DNA of 64,000 bases. Source: Parabacteroides faecis. Lineage in GTDB: Bacteria; Bacteroidota; Bacteroidia; Bacteroidales; Tannerellaceae. The notes below the pieces were generated by a model. The model saw nothing but the letters and a program-made list of their open reading frames with translations, searched no databases and was not told the origin of the DNA. Shown one piece after another: positions 41,775-50,495 of this stretch. Numbering within the stretch: position 1 is the first letter of the stretch; each line of letters starts with the position of its first letter. The position numbers were made by a program, and so were the translations under genes. The stretch is from assembly GCF_014647375.1 (NCBI RefSeq), contig NZ_BMPB01000003.1, forward strand, positions 62,001 to 126,000, written 5' to 3'.

Positions 41775-42335
41775 ATGAAATTCAAAATGAGCGGATACAC
41801 GAAATCATCCTTGATTGATAAAATCACCAAGGGAGACGAAAAAGCCTTTCGTCTGCTTTTTGACATGTACTATCAGCAGTTGTTCCATCAAGCTTTTTAT
41901 TACCTGTCATCCAAGGAACAAGCTGAAGAAGCGGTATCCGACGTATTCTTTATTATATGGAAGAAAAGAGAGACGCTGGATAAAATAGAAAATATTGAAA
42001 GCTACCTGTATACCTCCGTAAAACATCAGGCATTACATTATATCCGCCGGACGAACGAGCCGGAAAAAGCTCCGTTGGATCTGTACCATATCGAAGTGAT
42101 ACCGGACAACAATAATCCTGAATCCAAACTACTGGATGAGGAACAACGGGAACTGATACAAAAAGCGATCAACTCTTTACCGGAAAAGTGCAGGGAAGTA
42201 TTCAGATTGTTTCTTTCCGATAAACTTAAACAGAAAGAAATCGCCACTTTGCTGGAAATATCACAAAAAACAGTGGAAGCCCATATTGCTACCGGCTATA
42301 AGAAAATACATGCTTATCTGAAGAAAAGGTATTGA
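41775..42335 (+). CDS. ECF RNA polymerase sigma factor, module A
   Basis: A 186-residue ECF sigma factor. Region 2 is 'DEKAFRLLFDMYYQQLFHQA' with 'SDVFFIIWKKRETLDKIENI', which recognises the -10 element. Region 4 is 'ALNSLPEKCREVF'-type sequence, here 'INSLPEKCREVFRLFLSDKL', followed by helix-turn-helix 'KQKEIATLLEISQKTVEAHI', which contacts the -35 element. It belongs to the large Bacteroidetes ECF group linked to FecR and SusC with STN. Its gene runs opposite to fecR, leaving room for separate control. It probably activates the module A susC operon. Confidence 0.93.
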   Translation: MKFKMSGYTKSSLIDKITKGDEKAFRLLFDMYYQQLFHQAFYYLSSKEQAEEAVSDVFFIIWKKRETLDKIENIESYLYTSVKHQALHYIRRTNEPEKAPLDLYHIEVIPDNNNPESKLLDEEQRELIQKAINSLPEKCREVFRLFLSDKLKQKEIATLLEISQKTVEAHIATGYKKIHAYLKKRY

Positions 42336-42709
42336 CTCATGAAATATAATATACATACAACTCTCATTCATTCCGACAGGCAAAATGTCAAATGTGTCAA
42401 AATGCTATTTCAACCTATGTCTGGAGCGATTATACCAGCAAGGGATGGAACTGATGAATTTTACTGTATTCTCCGAGGGTTTAGGTTTATCAAACAGGAT
42501 GCTTTATGACAAAATAACAGAACAGATAGATAACATTTACCCCTATATTATATCCATTTATTTTACAAATCAGATATTTCCATTACTTATAACGCTCTAT
42601 TTTCTAACTTTTTCACAGACACTCCAGAGATAAATACTGCTAGAAAACATACTATTCAAGCTAAAAAAAGCATCAGTCTATCCTTCGCGCAACCACTTTT
42701 AACACTTTT

Positions 42710-42767
42710 TTCGTCTTAAACGAATCACCTACTCATTTAAAATGAAAAAAAATTCGTTTTAAACGAA
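42710..42767. promoter_or_regulatory. two 15-bp palindromic operator-like sites
   Basis: TTCGTCTTAAACGAA (42710-42724) and TTCGTTTTAAACGAA (42753-42767) differ by one base and are 43 bp apart, about four helical turns, so a dimeric regulator could bind both on one face of the DNA. They lie just upstream of a near-consensus promoter. Confidence 0.6.
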
Positions 42768-42785
42768 CTGACTATTTTTCCAAAA

Positions 42786-42818
42786 TTTGTTTTAGAAAAC
42801 GATTCCGGGGTATATTTG
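42786..42818 (+). promoter_or_regulatory. near-consensus Bacteroidetes promoter (TTTG-N21-TATATTTG)
   Basis: TTTG at 42786-42789, a 21-nt spacer, and TATATTTG at 42811-42818. This is the best match to the -33/-7 consensus noticed in the window. Transcription would start near 42825, 15 nt before a short ORF, and would run into the 3' end of the opposite-strand GH43-like gene. Confidence 0.65.
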
Positions 42819-42839
42819 TTAATTATTGTAACAAAAAAA

Positions 42840-43004
42840 ATGTCTAAAAGCACTCTTCCGGAAGATCACCCGTTACCCATTCAGCAATATATCAGACATA
42901 TTAATACAGAAATAGGAAATACGAAATCATTTTGCCAAGATCAATTTTCAGTAAACAGAATAACCTATGGCTATATTCAAAATAAACTCATTCAACCGGG
43001 GTAG
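42840..43004 (+). CDS. possible 54-residue small protein
   Basis: The frame starts 15 nt after the predicted start point of a strong promoter. The product ('MSKSTLPEDHPLPIQQYIRH...') is hydrophilic, mildly basic, has one cysteine and no signal peptide, and I do not recognise it. The frame overlaps the end of the opposite-strand GH43-like gene by 17 bp. An in-frame ATG at 42816 lies inside the -7 box and so is unlikely. It may instead be a non-coding transcript or a truncated regulator. Confidence 0.3.
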   Translation: MSKSTLPEDHPLPIQQYIRHINTEIGNTKSFCQDQFSVNRITYGYIQNKLIQPG

Positions 43005-44643
43005 TCTGAAAAGTGAAAGTGGATACGACATCGTCCGACGTACGGATAGTCAGGACAAAATCGTATGCTTTTCCTTTCTCAAACTTTATTTTAGGGGTTA
43101 GTGTCACATTTGTTTTGCCATAAGGGGACAGAGAGGTCAGTTTTGTTTGCCCGATCTCCTTCCTGTTTCCATCCTGAAGCTGTTCCAGTTTCAGAACGGC
43201 AGGTCCGGAAGCTACCTGACCAAAATTCTCCACCACTACATGTATATCCTGACTGTCAGAAGCAAATACCGGCAGACGGGCAGAAAGGATCGGGTCGTTA
43301 TAGCTGATCCAGGGCAAACGGGCATATCCGTAAAGTAATTTACCGGAAGTCGTTTTTCCCAATAATTTTGGGGCGAACTCTTCGGCCGTTATGCCGTTAC
43401 CCTTTGCATCGAAAGTGACGATCAGGTCTTTCCCGTCATTCTTCGTGCTCTGCACCCGGCAACCTCTGCCATGATTGACCTCGGTAGATGCGCCGAAACG
43501 CAAAGAAGCCAAGTCGATATCCGTCTGTGGGTTAAAACCTTCCTCGGCAGTGATCTTTACACGGATCGTTTTTGTTTTATCCGTAACGGGAGCAGCATCG
43601 AGAACGGTCAGCAACAGACCCGGATTCAACGGGATGCTTATATTCTTGGAACTATGATTGTCATTTGGCAAGTCTTCATTTTTCAAGGTATCGATCACAG
43701 CGAAATTAGCCTGAATGGCACGGCCGTATTTATCCTGCAATATCTTGATACGCTCGTACTTGAACCAATTTTCCACCTTACCGTCCTCATGTACGGATAT
43801 GCCCGGTAGATAAGCTTCCCCCGGATCGGTTACCCAGTTCACACCGTCTTTTGAACGAAGATAAAAGGCGATACGGCCCAGCCAGTCGTTTACGATCAAG
43901 TGATACTGGATATGGTCGCGCCACACGACAGGATCTTCAAACTCACCCTTTACCGGAGGATATACCCGTTTATCCGTAATCTGGTTGTAAGGGGAAAGTC
44001 CGGTTTGGCTGATCCATACGCCCCCTCCCCGGCAGACCATCAGGTAAGAGCCGTCCTCACGCCGGGCGAATGTCAGGTTTGAAAGGCCCTCTATGATCCG
44101 GCGGTCGCGGTTGTCGAAATCAAACTTCTTACGGGTCCACGGACCGTTCAGGTCATCCGCCAGATAATAACCGTCGATGACATAGACGACCACACGCCCG
44201 TCTTTCAGGCGGAAGGCTTCCGGATTATGTCCCGGTCCGATCGTATCTTTGATGATGAAAGGGCCTGTCGAATTGTCGCATACAGCATGATAGACTGTCG
44301 AGTTAGGCCAGAACATATGCCCTTTCGGCGAGTTCTCCGGCCATCCGCAGACATACAGATGGTATTTGTTATCCTTCTCTTTCAGGATATTACCACCCCA
44401 ATAGGAACGAACATTGTCTTCAATCCCGTTATCCACATAACGCGGAACCACTTCTTTGGCTCCCCAGACATCGGCACTCAGTTTTCCGGCAGGCATGGGA
44501 AGAAAGCGGTCTATGAACCGGGCACCTTCCACCAGGTTATCCCATTCGGCAGGACGCGGCCTTTCGGTTATCTGCGCAGTCAGACTTTGCGTTCCGATAC
44601 AGAGAGCGGCAGATGTACACAATAATAAAGAATAGAGTTTCAT
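42988..44643 (-). CDS. secreted GH43-like five-bladed propeller glycoside hydrolase
   Basis: A 551-residue secreted protein (signal ending 'SLTAQ'). The first ~330 residues look like a five-bladed propeller of the GH43/GH32 type: 'NKYHLYVCGWPENSPKGH', 'TGPFIIKDTIGPGHNPEAFR', 'LNGPWTRKKFDF', 'NLTFARREDGSYLMVCRGGG' and 'KGEFEDPVVWRDHIQYHLIV'. The 'GHNPEAF' and 'FEDPVVW' strands sit where the family has catalytic acidic residues. The C-terminal ~200 residues are beta-sandwich domains. The gene follows the FAD oxidoreductases after a full terminator, so it may have its own promoter. Substrate unknown; hydrolase activity is inferred by fold. Confidence 0.75.
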   Translation of the reverse strand: MKLYSLLLCTSAALCIGTQSLTAQITERPRPAEWDNLVEGARFIDRFLPMPAGKLSADVWGAKEVVPRYVDNGIEDNVRSYWGGNILKEKDNKYHLYVCGWPENSPKGHMFWPNSTVYHAVCDNSTGPFIIKDTIGPGHNPEAFRLKDGRVVVYVIDGYYLADDLNGPWTRKKFDFDNRDRRIIEGLSNLTFARREDGSYLMVCRGGGVWISQTGLSPYNQITDKRVYPPVKGEFEDPVVWRDHIQYHLIVNDWLGRIAFYLRSKDGVNWVTDPGEAYLPGISVHEDGKVENWFKYERIKILQDKYGRAIQANFAVIDTLKNEDLPNDNHSSKNISIPLNPGLLLTVLDAAPVTDKTKTIRVKITAEEGFNPQTDIDLASLRFGASTEVNHGRGCRVQSTKNDGKDLIVTFDAKGNGITAEEFAPKLLGKTTSGKLLYGYARLPWISYNDPILSARLPVFASDSQDIHVVVENFGQVASGPAVLKLEQLQDGNRKEIGQTKLTSLSPYGKTNVTLTPKIKFEKGKAYDFVLTIRTSDDVVSTFTFQTTPVE

Positions 44644-44713
44644 AGTATTAATTATTAAGCTTTTAATACCTCAAATGTATAACTTTTATATATTGTATAC
44701 AGCCGGTTATATG

Positions 44714-44742
44714 AAAAAAAACTACGCAAAGGTTTGCGTAGT
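44714..44742 (-). terminator. Rho-independent terminator after the FAD oxidoreductase operon
   Basis: ACTACGCAAA / TTTGCGTAGT forms a 10-bp stem with a 2-base gap on top, realistically an 8-9 bp stem with a small loop. It is followed on the minus strand by a run of seven T. It separates the oxidoreductase operon from the GH43-like gene. Confidence 0.8.
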
Positions 44743-44786
44743 TCCTTCTCCCGGTACACCTGAGACAGGTGAGCAGCATAACTAAG

Positions 44787-44820
44787 CCAGCCACCTGACA
44801 GAACTATATCAGGTGGCTGG
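44787..44820. other. 12-bp perfect-stem hairpin downstream of FAD oxidoreductase
   Basis: CCAGCCACCTGA / TCAGGTGGCTGG with a 10-nt loop, 20 bp past the stop of the oxidoreductase gene. There is no T-run; it may protect the 3' end or act with the terminator at 44714-44742. Confidence 0.6.
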
Positions 44821-44840
44821 GAATATATAGCTAAGAAATA

Positions 44841-46700
44841 CTATTTGACAACCGGTTTCTCCTTCAATGTTCCTCCTTCATTATACGTTTGGTTATTAGG
44901 CAAACCTTTCTTTCCGGTACCGTCTTCCATCAGTTTCTTCAACTCATCCAAATGGGATTGATAGACGTTTCTGGGCTTGACACCATATTTCTTGCAGATA
45001 GAGGTAGCCATTCCGACCACTTCCCCCATCATTCCCGTTGTACGCATAACACGGACAGTTCCCAAAGCAACATGAGTCACGCTTATATTACGGCCTGCCA
45101 TAAACAGATTGTCGATATTCCGGGAATACAGGCAGCGGTAAGGAATCGGATACGGATAAATATTGATGTGTTTGGCAATCGATTTGAATTCCTGCCCCGG
45201 GAAGTTCTTCGTGTTAGCGGGATCGGGATAGTGTAAATCGATACTCCAGGTCGTAGCGGCTGTCCCGTCTTCATGCATCACGTATTTACGGAGGTCGTCT
45301 TCCTTCAATATATAATCTCCCATCAGACGGCGGGACTCACGTTTGCCGGACACATAGGCGACCCAACCCAACTTACGGTTACGGTATTGGGAGTTATCCT
45401 TCATACGGTTCTTCAGGTAGTTCCAGTTGGAATATACGACCAATAATCCGTAATCACGTATGCGTTCGAAATCTTTTATCTGGTCATAATTCATTCCTGT
45501 CTCCCAGGTCCATTCTCCCATCATCACCTTTTCGCAATTCTCTTCGTTAAATTCCACACCGTAGTTGAAGTGAGAAAATGCAGAAGGCTTTTTATTATCG
45601 ACCGAATACCATTGGACCGATGCACCCATTGTCATTTTATCCGGCTTCTCCGGTGCGGTATTTTCACCGAATTCTTCCCGGCTCTCACGACCCATACGAT
45701 AATCGGCACCTGCCAGGTAACCGATCGTTCCGTCACCTGTACAATCCGAGAATAAAGGAGCCTTAAATTCGAGTTCTTTGCCGCTTTCAATATGTTTGGC
45801 CACGACCGAAGTAATATTATTGCCATCCTTCGCGACACCGATAGCACGATAATTGAGGAAAAGAGTTATATTCTTTTCGTTTGCCAGCCAGTCCAGCTTC
45901 TTCCGGTCTTCATAATAATCCGCCGGTTGTGCATTTCCTCCGCGGGTCGGTCCAAATTCTTTCTGCAGGTTTCCCAGTTCTTTGTAAGGACCTGCCTCGA
46001 TACGGCCACCCAGATGTACACGTATCTCCGAACTGTTGTTACCTCCGACAACGGGACGGTCGTTGATCAACGCGACCTTGCATCCGAGCCGGGCAGCGGA
46101 TACCGCCGCACTCATCCCTGCAATCCCGGCCCCTATGACAACCAGGTCATACTGTCCTGCGAGGGCAGGCGTATCAGGCAAACCCAATGCCTCGCGCCGG
46201 AAAGCTTCCAGCTCTTTTACATCTGAAGGCGGCACTTTCCCCTCTTCCGTCGTAAAATAGATTGCATCGCAACGGCCGTCGAAACCGGTCAGGTCCTGCA
46301 GCTTCAGGACAGTCTTCCGATCCTTGACGGATATTTTCCCGGCAACCTGCCACATCCAGGCTGAACCTTCGGCTCCCAGGGGAGAAATCAACTTTTTGTT
46401 TCCGACAGACAGACTGAACTTGCCGGGGCCTTCCCCGTCTTTCCAGGGAGAAGTCCAGTTATACGTCCGGACATAAGCATAATAGGTTCCTGTTTCAGGG
46501 AAAGTAACTTCCGTATAAGCATCCTCCACCGGTTCACCCATGCCATGTGCCAGCAGGTAAGGCGACCCCATCAGGTCCATGAACTGCTGGTCGACAACCC
46601 AACCGCCTTTATGGGTGAAGCTCTCGGCTTCGACGAACAGATCGGCGGCACGTATCGTTCCAAAACTCAATAATAAAAAGAATGTCAGTACTGTTTTCAT
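44841..46700 (-). CDS. secreted FAD-dependent oxidoreductase with N-terminal beta-sandwich, copy 2
   Basis: A 619-residue protein with a signal peptide ending near 'GTIRAAD'. Residues ~20-152 form a beta-sandwich resembling a carbohydrate-binding module ('DLFVEAESFTHKGGWVVDQQ', 'GTYYAYVRTYNWTSPW'). From ~183 it is a flavoprotein of the FAD_oxidored family: the dinucleotide motif 'VVIGAGIAGMSAAVSAARLG', 'RPVVGGNNSSEIRVHLGG', 'FSDCTGDGTIGYLAGA' and a C-terminal FAD motif 'NLFMAGRNISVTHVALG'. The reaction is unknown. A flavoenzyme exported with a sugar-binding-type domain suggests oxidation of a glycan or a released sugar in the periplasm. It follows its paralogue by 16 bp. Confidence 0.85.
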   Translation of the reverse strand: MKTVLTFFLLLSFGTIRAADLFVEAESFTHKGGWVVDQQFMDLMGSPYLLAHGMGEPVEDAYTEVTFPETGTYYAYVRTYNWTSPWKDGEGPGKFSLSVGNKKLISPLGAEGSAWMWQVAGKISVKDRKTVLKLQDLTGFDGRCDAIYFTTEEGKVPPSDVKELEAFRREALGLPDTPALAGQYDLVVIGAGIAGMSAAVSAARLGCKVALINDRPVVGGNNSSEIRVHLGGRIEAGPYKELGNLQKEFGPTRGGNAQPADYYEDRKKLDWLANEKNITLFLNYRAIGVAKDGNNITSVVAKHIESGKELEFKAPLFSDCTGDGTIGYLAGADYRMGRESREEFGENTAPEKPDKMTMGASVQWYSVDNKKPSAFSHFNYGVEFNEENCEKVMMGEWTWETGMNYDQIKDFERIRDYGLLVVYSNWNYLKNRMKDNSQYRNRKLGWVAYVSGKRESRRLMGDYILKEDDLRKYVMHEDGTAATTWSIDLHYPDPANTKNFPGQEFKSIAKHINIYPYPIPYRCLYSRNIDNLFMAGRNISVTHVALGTVRVMRTTGMMGEVVGMATSICKKYGVKPRNVYQSHLDELKKLMEDGTGKKGLPNNQTYNEGGTLKEKPVVK

Positions 46701-46716
46701 GATACATATATTTACA

Positions 46717-48636
46717 TTAGTCTAATTTATCAGCATCGGGAAAGCCGGGTTTACCCACACCCTGCCGCATCAACGTCTGCAAAGCCGGCAAATACATTTC
46801 ATATATCCCTCTGGGATACGTGTCGAACTTTTTACACAACGAAGCCGCCATGCCAACCACTTCTCCCATCATTCCCCCGGTACGCATCACCCGTACCGTT
46901 CCGAGTGCGACATGAGTCACGCTTATATTCCGGCCTGCCATGAACAAATTTCCGACATTTCTCGAATACAGGCAACGGTACGGAACTGCATAGGGTTTTA
47001 TCTCCTGCACATCACAATAGGACAGGAACGGTTCTTCGTCCATTCCCGCTATCGGTTTAGGATAATGCAGGTCTACTCCCCAGGTCGTCGTAAAGGTAGC
47101 ATCTTCATAAGAAATATTCTCCAGCAAATCCTGTTCACGCAAAACGATATCTCCCAGCAAACGACGGGACTCACGTTTTCCGCCGATATAAGCGACCCAT
47201 GCCAATTTCTTTCCGGCAAACTGTTCTTTCTTACTGCTTTGATTTTTCAGAAAGGCCCAATTACCATAAACGGCACGAAGGGCATGGTCCCTGATATATT
47301 CAATCTCCGTGATCTGATCTCTGTCGAGACCAGCTTCCCAATCCCAGTCGCCCCGCGTGGCGGGAACACAGGTTTCCTCTGTGAAGCGGATAGCCCACGG
47401 GCAATCAGGGAACCCGGAACGGTCAGGCGCATCCTCCGCATACCATTGCACAGACGTTCCCATGACCAACCGGTCGGCTTTTAAGGGAGCTCTGGGTTCA
47501 CCCGTTTCATCCTTGCTTTCCCTGCCTACCCGATAATCGGCTCCGGCAAGGAATCCTACTTCACCATCCCCCGTACAATCAGCAAATAATCGTCCTCTAA
47601 AGATATATTCTTTTCCGGAAATAATGCTTTTCCCGATCACAAAAGTAATCCTATCCCCTTCTTTTCTAAGATCATACACCTGCATATTCAGGAATAAGCT
47701 GAGGTTTTCCTGCCCCTGCAACAAAGATTGCTTTTTCTCATCCTCATAATTTGTCGCCGGACCTGCATTATGGATTTTCTTTTCCGGGTGACGCTGTAAA
47801 ATCTCCCGGATCTGTTTACTTCTTGCCGACGATGGGTCTTGTTTCGCTTCCCAGTCGTTCCAATGCCCCACAACGCCGAACTCATCAAGCAAATTGCCCA
47901 GGTTAGGGTACGGCTGGCTGGCAATCAGGCCGGAAAGACCGACACGGACTTCCGAGCTATTGTTCCCGCCCAACACCGGACGATTCTGTATCAATGCGAC
48001 CTTACAACCCAGACGGGCAGCACTGAGAGCTGCACAGCATCCGGCCATACCGCCGCCAACGACAACCAGATCATATTCACCGGCCTCTTCCGGTTCAGCA
48101 GGCAACCCCGACATCTTCCGGCGAAAATCAGCCAATTCATTTCCTCCGTCCGGGGGTAGTAAATCCAGCGAAGATGTCAGAAAAACAGCGTCGCACCGGC
48201 CTTCAAAACCTGTCAGGTCATGAAGTTCCAGACTGTTTTCACCGACCTTCAGCAGAACTGTTCCTCCATCCTGCCAATGCCAGACCGCCTTTTCCGTCCC
48301 GAAGGTCGTACGCAAAGCTTTTCCATTCAACAGCACTTCAAAACGTCCCGGAGAACCGGGCTTATCCCATTGCTTCACCCAATCCCTGGTTCGTACCCAG
48401 ACACGATACTCACCAGCCTCCCGGACCTGCAGGAGAGTCGAGGCATTTTCCACCGGGACTCCCATCCCGTGTGCCAGCAGATAGGGAGACCCCATTTGCC
48501 CCATAGACTGGTTATCCAGAACCCATCCGCCTTTTTTGTCAAAGCTTTCCGCTTCTATGAAAAGGTTATCCGCTTTTAAACAAGGAGAGAGTATCATGCA
48601 TATTATAATCCACCATTGTTTCATAAAAATCGACAT
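46717..48636 (-). CDS. secreted FAD-dependent oxidoreductase with N-terminal beta-sandwich, copy 1
   Basis: A 639-residue paralogue of the next gene, with the same plan: signal peptide (ending near 'SPCLKAD'), beta-sandwich ('NLFIEAESFDKKGGWVLDNQ'), then the FAD domain ('VVGGGMAGCCAALSAARLGC', 'RPVLGGNNSSEVRVGLSGLI', 'FADCTGDGEVGFLAGADYRV'). It has an extra segment after the FAD entry region ('WNDWEAKQDPSSARSKQIRE') that the other copy lacks. The middle of the two proteins differs more than the FAD-binding parts, so they may act on related but distinct substrates or in sequence. It is the first gene after susD of module B. Confidence 0.85.
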   Translation of the reverse strand: MSIFMKQWWIIICMILSPCLKADNLFIEAESFDKKGGWVLDNQSMGQMGSPYLLAHGMGVPVENASTLLQVREAGEYRVWVRTRDWVKQWDKPGSPGRFEVLLNGKALRTTFGTEKAVWHWQDGGTVLLKVGENSLELHDLTGFEGRCDAVFLTSSLDLLPPDGGNELADFRRKMSGLPAEPEEAGEYDLVVVGGGMAGCCAALSAARLGCKVALIQNRPVLGGNNSSEVRVGLSGLIASQPYPNLGNLLDEFGVVGHWNDWEAKQDPSSARSKQIREILQRHPEKKIHNAGPATNYEDEKKQSLLQGQENLSLFLNMQVYDLRKEGDRITFVIGKSIISGKEYIFRGRLFADCTGDGEVGFLAGADYRVGRESKDETGEPRAPLKADRLVMGTSVQWYAEDAPDRSGFPDCPWAIRFTEETCVPATRGDWDWEAGLDRDQITEIEYIRDHALRAVYGNWAFLKNQSSKKEQFAGKKLAWVAYIGGKRESRRLLGDIVLREQDLLENISYEDATFTTTWGVDLHYPKPIAGMDEEPFLSYCDVQEIKPYAVPYRCLYSRNVGNLFMAGRNISVTHVALGTVRVMRTGGMMGEVVGMAASLCKKFDTYPRGIYEMYLPALQTLMRQGVGKPGFPDADKLD

Positions 48637-48703
48637 TTATTATTACTAAATAGCATAAGAAGACTATAAGATCAACTGTCCTTCTTCTTTCAATCTTTTC
48701 CTC

Positions 48704-48772
48704 AGATACGAAGTATCTATCAGGAAAGAAAAGGTATTTTATCTTCCTTTTACGAAAAATAAAATACCTTTT
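48704..48772 (-). other. paired hairpins between susD and FAD oxidoreductase genes, module B
   Basis: A 14-bp perfect stem (AAAAGGTATTTTAT / ATAAAATACCTTTT, 48729-48772) is met first by the minus transcript, then a small hairpin AGATAC / GTATCT (48704-48718). They sit directly after the susD stop and could limit read-through into the enzyme genes or stabilise susC-susD mRNA. Confidence 0.65.
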
Positions 48773-48782
48773 ACCTTTCTGA

Positions 48783-50495
48783 TCAATAATCCGGATTTTG
48801 TTTCATATTCGGATTGATCAGAATCTCAGTCGTAGGTATCGGCCACAAATACTGGCGATTGTCCCACTTCTTCTGTGCCACAACAGCAATCTTACCCGCT
48901 GCCTCTATTTTGGAAAAATCGGCCAGGCCATTCTCGTCGATCTCCGGAGCAAAAGGCCAGAACCAGTCACCCTGGCTGACTACTTTCTCTATCAGCAGTG
49001 AAGCCGGATAAAGCATCATATAGACCTTCTTGCTCATTACTTTATCCATCAGCTTCCAACGCATCAGGTCCATGTAACGAAGTCCTTCCTTGGCAAACTC
49101 CACCCGTCTTTCCATACGCAACTGAGACCTCAACGTATTCCGGTCGGTAGAAGTAAACGCCGGATATTGACCTACGGCAGATTTATCGACACCGTAGGCT
49201 CTTGCCCGAACTTCATTCATGGCATCCAGTACAGACTGATCGATCTGATTCAATTCGATCTTTGCTTCCGCATACATCAACAAGACATCCGCATAGCGAA
49301 CGATTATCTTATCAGGATCAATATTATAAGCATTTTCCAGGCAACTTTCATCCATTCCCTTTTTCCATACCAGGCCATTGTAGGAAGCATACTGAGCGAC
49401 TGCACGGCTATCGTTGTTCTTGATCATCGTACCTGTGTTATAATTCATTACTTCCAACGCTTCCGGATGGGGGTTGAACTCTATCCCCAGAAAAGTCTCA
49501 CCAAACGGAACGATCGTCATGGACAAGCGGGGATCACGGTTCTTAAACGGGTCATGGGGATCGAACAACGGAGATTCATCAATCGGCAATCCGTCCGTAC
49601 AGGTATACGAAGCGAACAATTCCCAGGTCGGATTCGGGACCGCATATCCGCCGGAATTCCGGGGCAACCAGCCTCTCACATTCATTACGACATTATATTC
49701 AACGGAACGGGGAATCAGGAAAACAGACTCTTCCGCATTTTTAGTACTTGTCAGGAATAAGTTCCTGTAATCTTTATGCAAAGAATACACTCCTAAATCC
49801 ATAACAGCCTTCGTTGCAGCAACGACCACCTCGTAATCACCCATATAAAGTGCATACCTGGCCTTCATTGCCAGAGCCGCGCCTTTCGTGGCCCGCTGGA
49901 CTCCGGAATAGGAAACGGGCAAGGTTTCCGCAGCGGTATCGAACTCGTCATACACAAATTGTTTTACAAGGGCAATATCCGTGCGTCCCATCGCCATCCC
50001 TTCCTCTATGTCGATATCGGTCTCTACCAGAGGGATATCTCCGAACTTCGAGGACAATTTCGCATAGGCACATGCCCTGTGAAAATGGGCTTCAGCAACA
50101 AAACCATTGATCTTCGATTCAGAAGCTCCGGCCTCGACGGCACGGTGTGCTTTCAGAATAACCCCGTTGGCACGGGAAACGACTTTATATTGTTTGGACC
50201 ACAAGTCCGTCACCTTATCCGTCTGCCCGTTCAAGGTCGCATTCTGAAAAGGAGTCAGGGACTCGCGATAGATATTATCGTCAGACCAATCGGTATTACC
50301 CTCTTCATCCAACGGCCAGAATGCATCTCTATACAATTCGTTGACAGCCATTTCTATCTCTATCTCATTGGAATACCAGGTTTCTGTCGAACCATAAGAC
50401 AACGGGTTCAAATCCAAATCATGGCAGGCAGTAAGCAGCGTGATACCGCTGAATAAGCAAACTATTATATTATTTCGTTTCATGGTCTTTTTCAT
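48783..50495 (-). CDS. SusD/RagB-family lipoprotein, module B
   Basis: A 570-residue surface lipoprotein (lipobox 'TLLTAC', mature start 'HDLDLNPLSYGSTETWYSNE'). Conserved segments include 'RATKGAALAMKARYALYMGD' and 'YADVLLMYAEAKIELNQIDQ'. The module C SusD shares very similar runs, such as the aligned 'DESPLFDPHDPFKNRDPR' stretch, so the two are close paralogues. The start at 50495 lies directly beside the stop of susC, giving tight coupling; 'MKRNN' at 50483 is an alternative start. Confidence 0.94.
   Translation of the reverse strand: MKKTMKRNNIIVCLFSGITLLTACHDLDLNPLSYGSTETWYSNEIEIEMAVNELYRDAFWPLDEEGNTDWSDDNIYRESLTPFQNATLNGQTDKVTDLWSKQYKVVSRANGVILKAHRAVEAGASESKINGFVAEAHFHRACAYAKLSSKFGDIPLVETDIDIEEGMAMGRTDIALVKQFVYDEFDTAAETLPVSYSGVQRATKGAALAMKARYALYMGDYEVVVAATKAVMDLGVYSLHKDYRNLFLTSTKNAEESVFLIPRSVEYNVVMNVRGWLPRNSGGYAVPNPTWELFASYTCTDGLPIDESPLFDPHDPFKNRDPRLSMTIVPFGETFLGIEFNPHPEALEVMNYNTGTMIKNNDSRAVAQYASYNGLVWKKGMDESCLENAYNIDPDKIIVRYADVLLMYAEAKIELNQIDQSVLDAMNEVRARAYGVDKSAVGQYPAFTSTDRNTLRSQLRMERRVEFAKEGLRYMDLMRWKLMDKVMSKKVYMMLYPASLLIEKVVSQGDWFWPFAPEIDENGLADFSKIEAAGKIAVVAQKKWDNRQYLWPIPTTEILINPNMKQNPDY

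Larger units (their letters stand above)
42336..42987. other. 652-bp gap between convergent sigma and GH43-like genes
   Basis: AT-rich and probably mostly non-coding. It contains two 15-bp palindromic sites, a near-consensus Bacteroidetes promoter and the start of a 54-codon ORF. A further short frame at 42385-42633 includes a weak helix-turn-helix-like stretch ('FSEGLGLSNRMLYDKITEQ'), perhaps a relic of a regulator. Confidence 0.6.

Noticed and set aside
42385-42633. 82-codon plus-strand frame after the module A sigma gene
   Set aside because: The weak helix-turn-helix-like stretch is followed by a hydrophobic low-complexity tail, and no promoter or ribosome site was seen. At most a relic, so not called as a gene.
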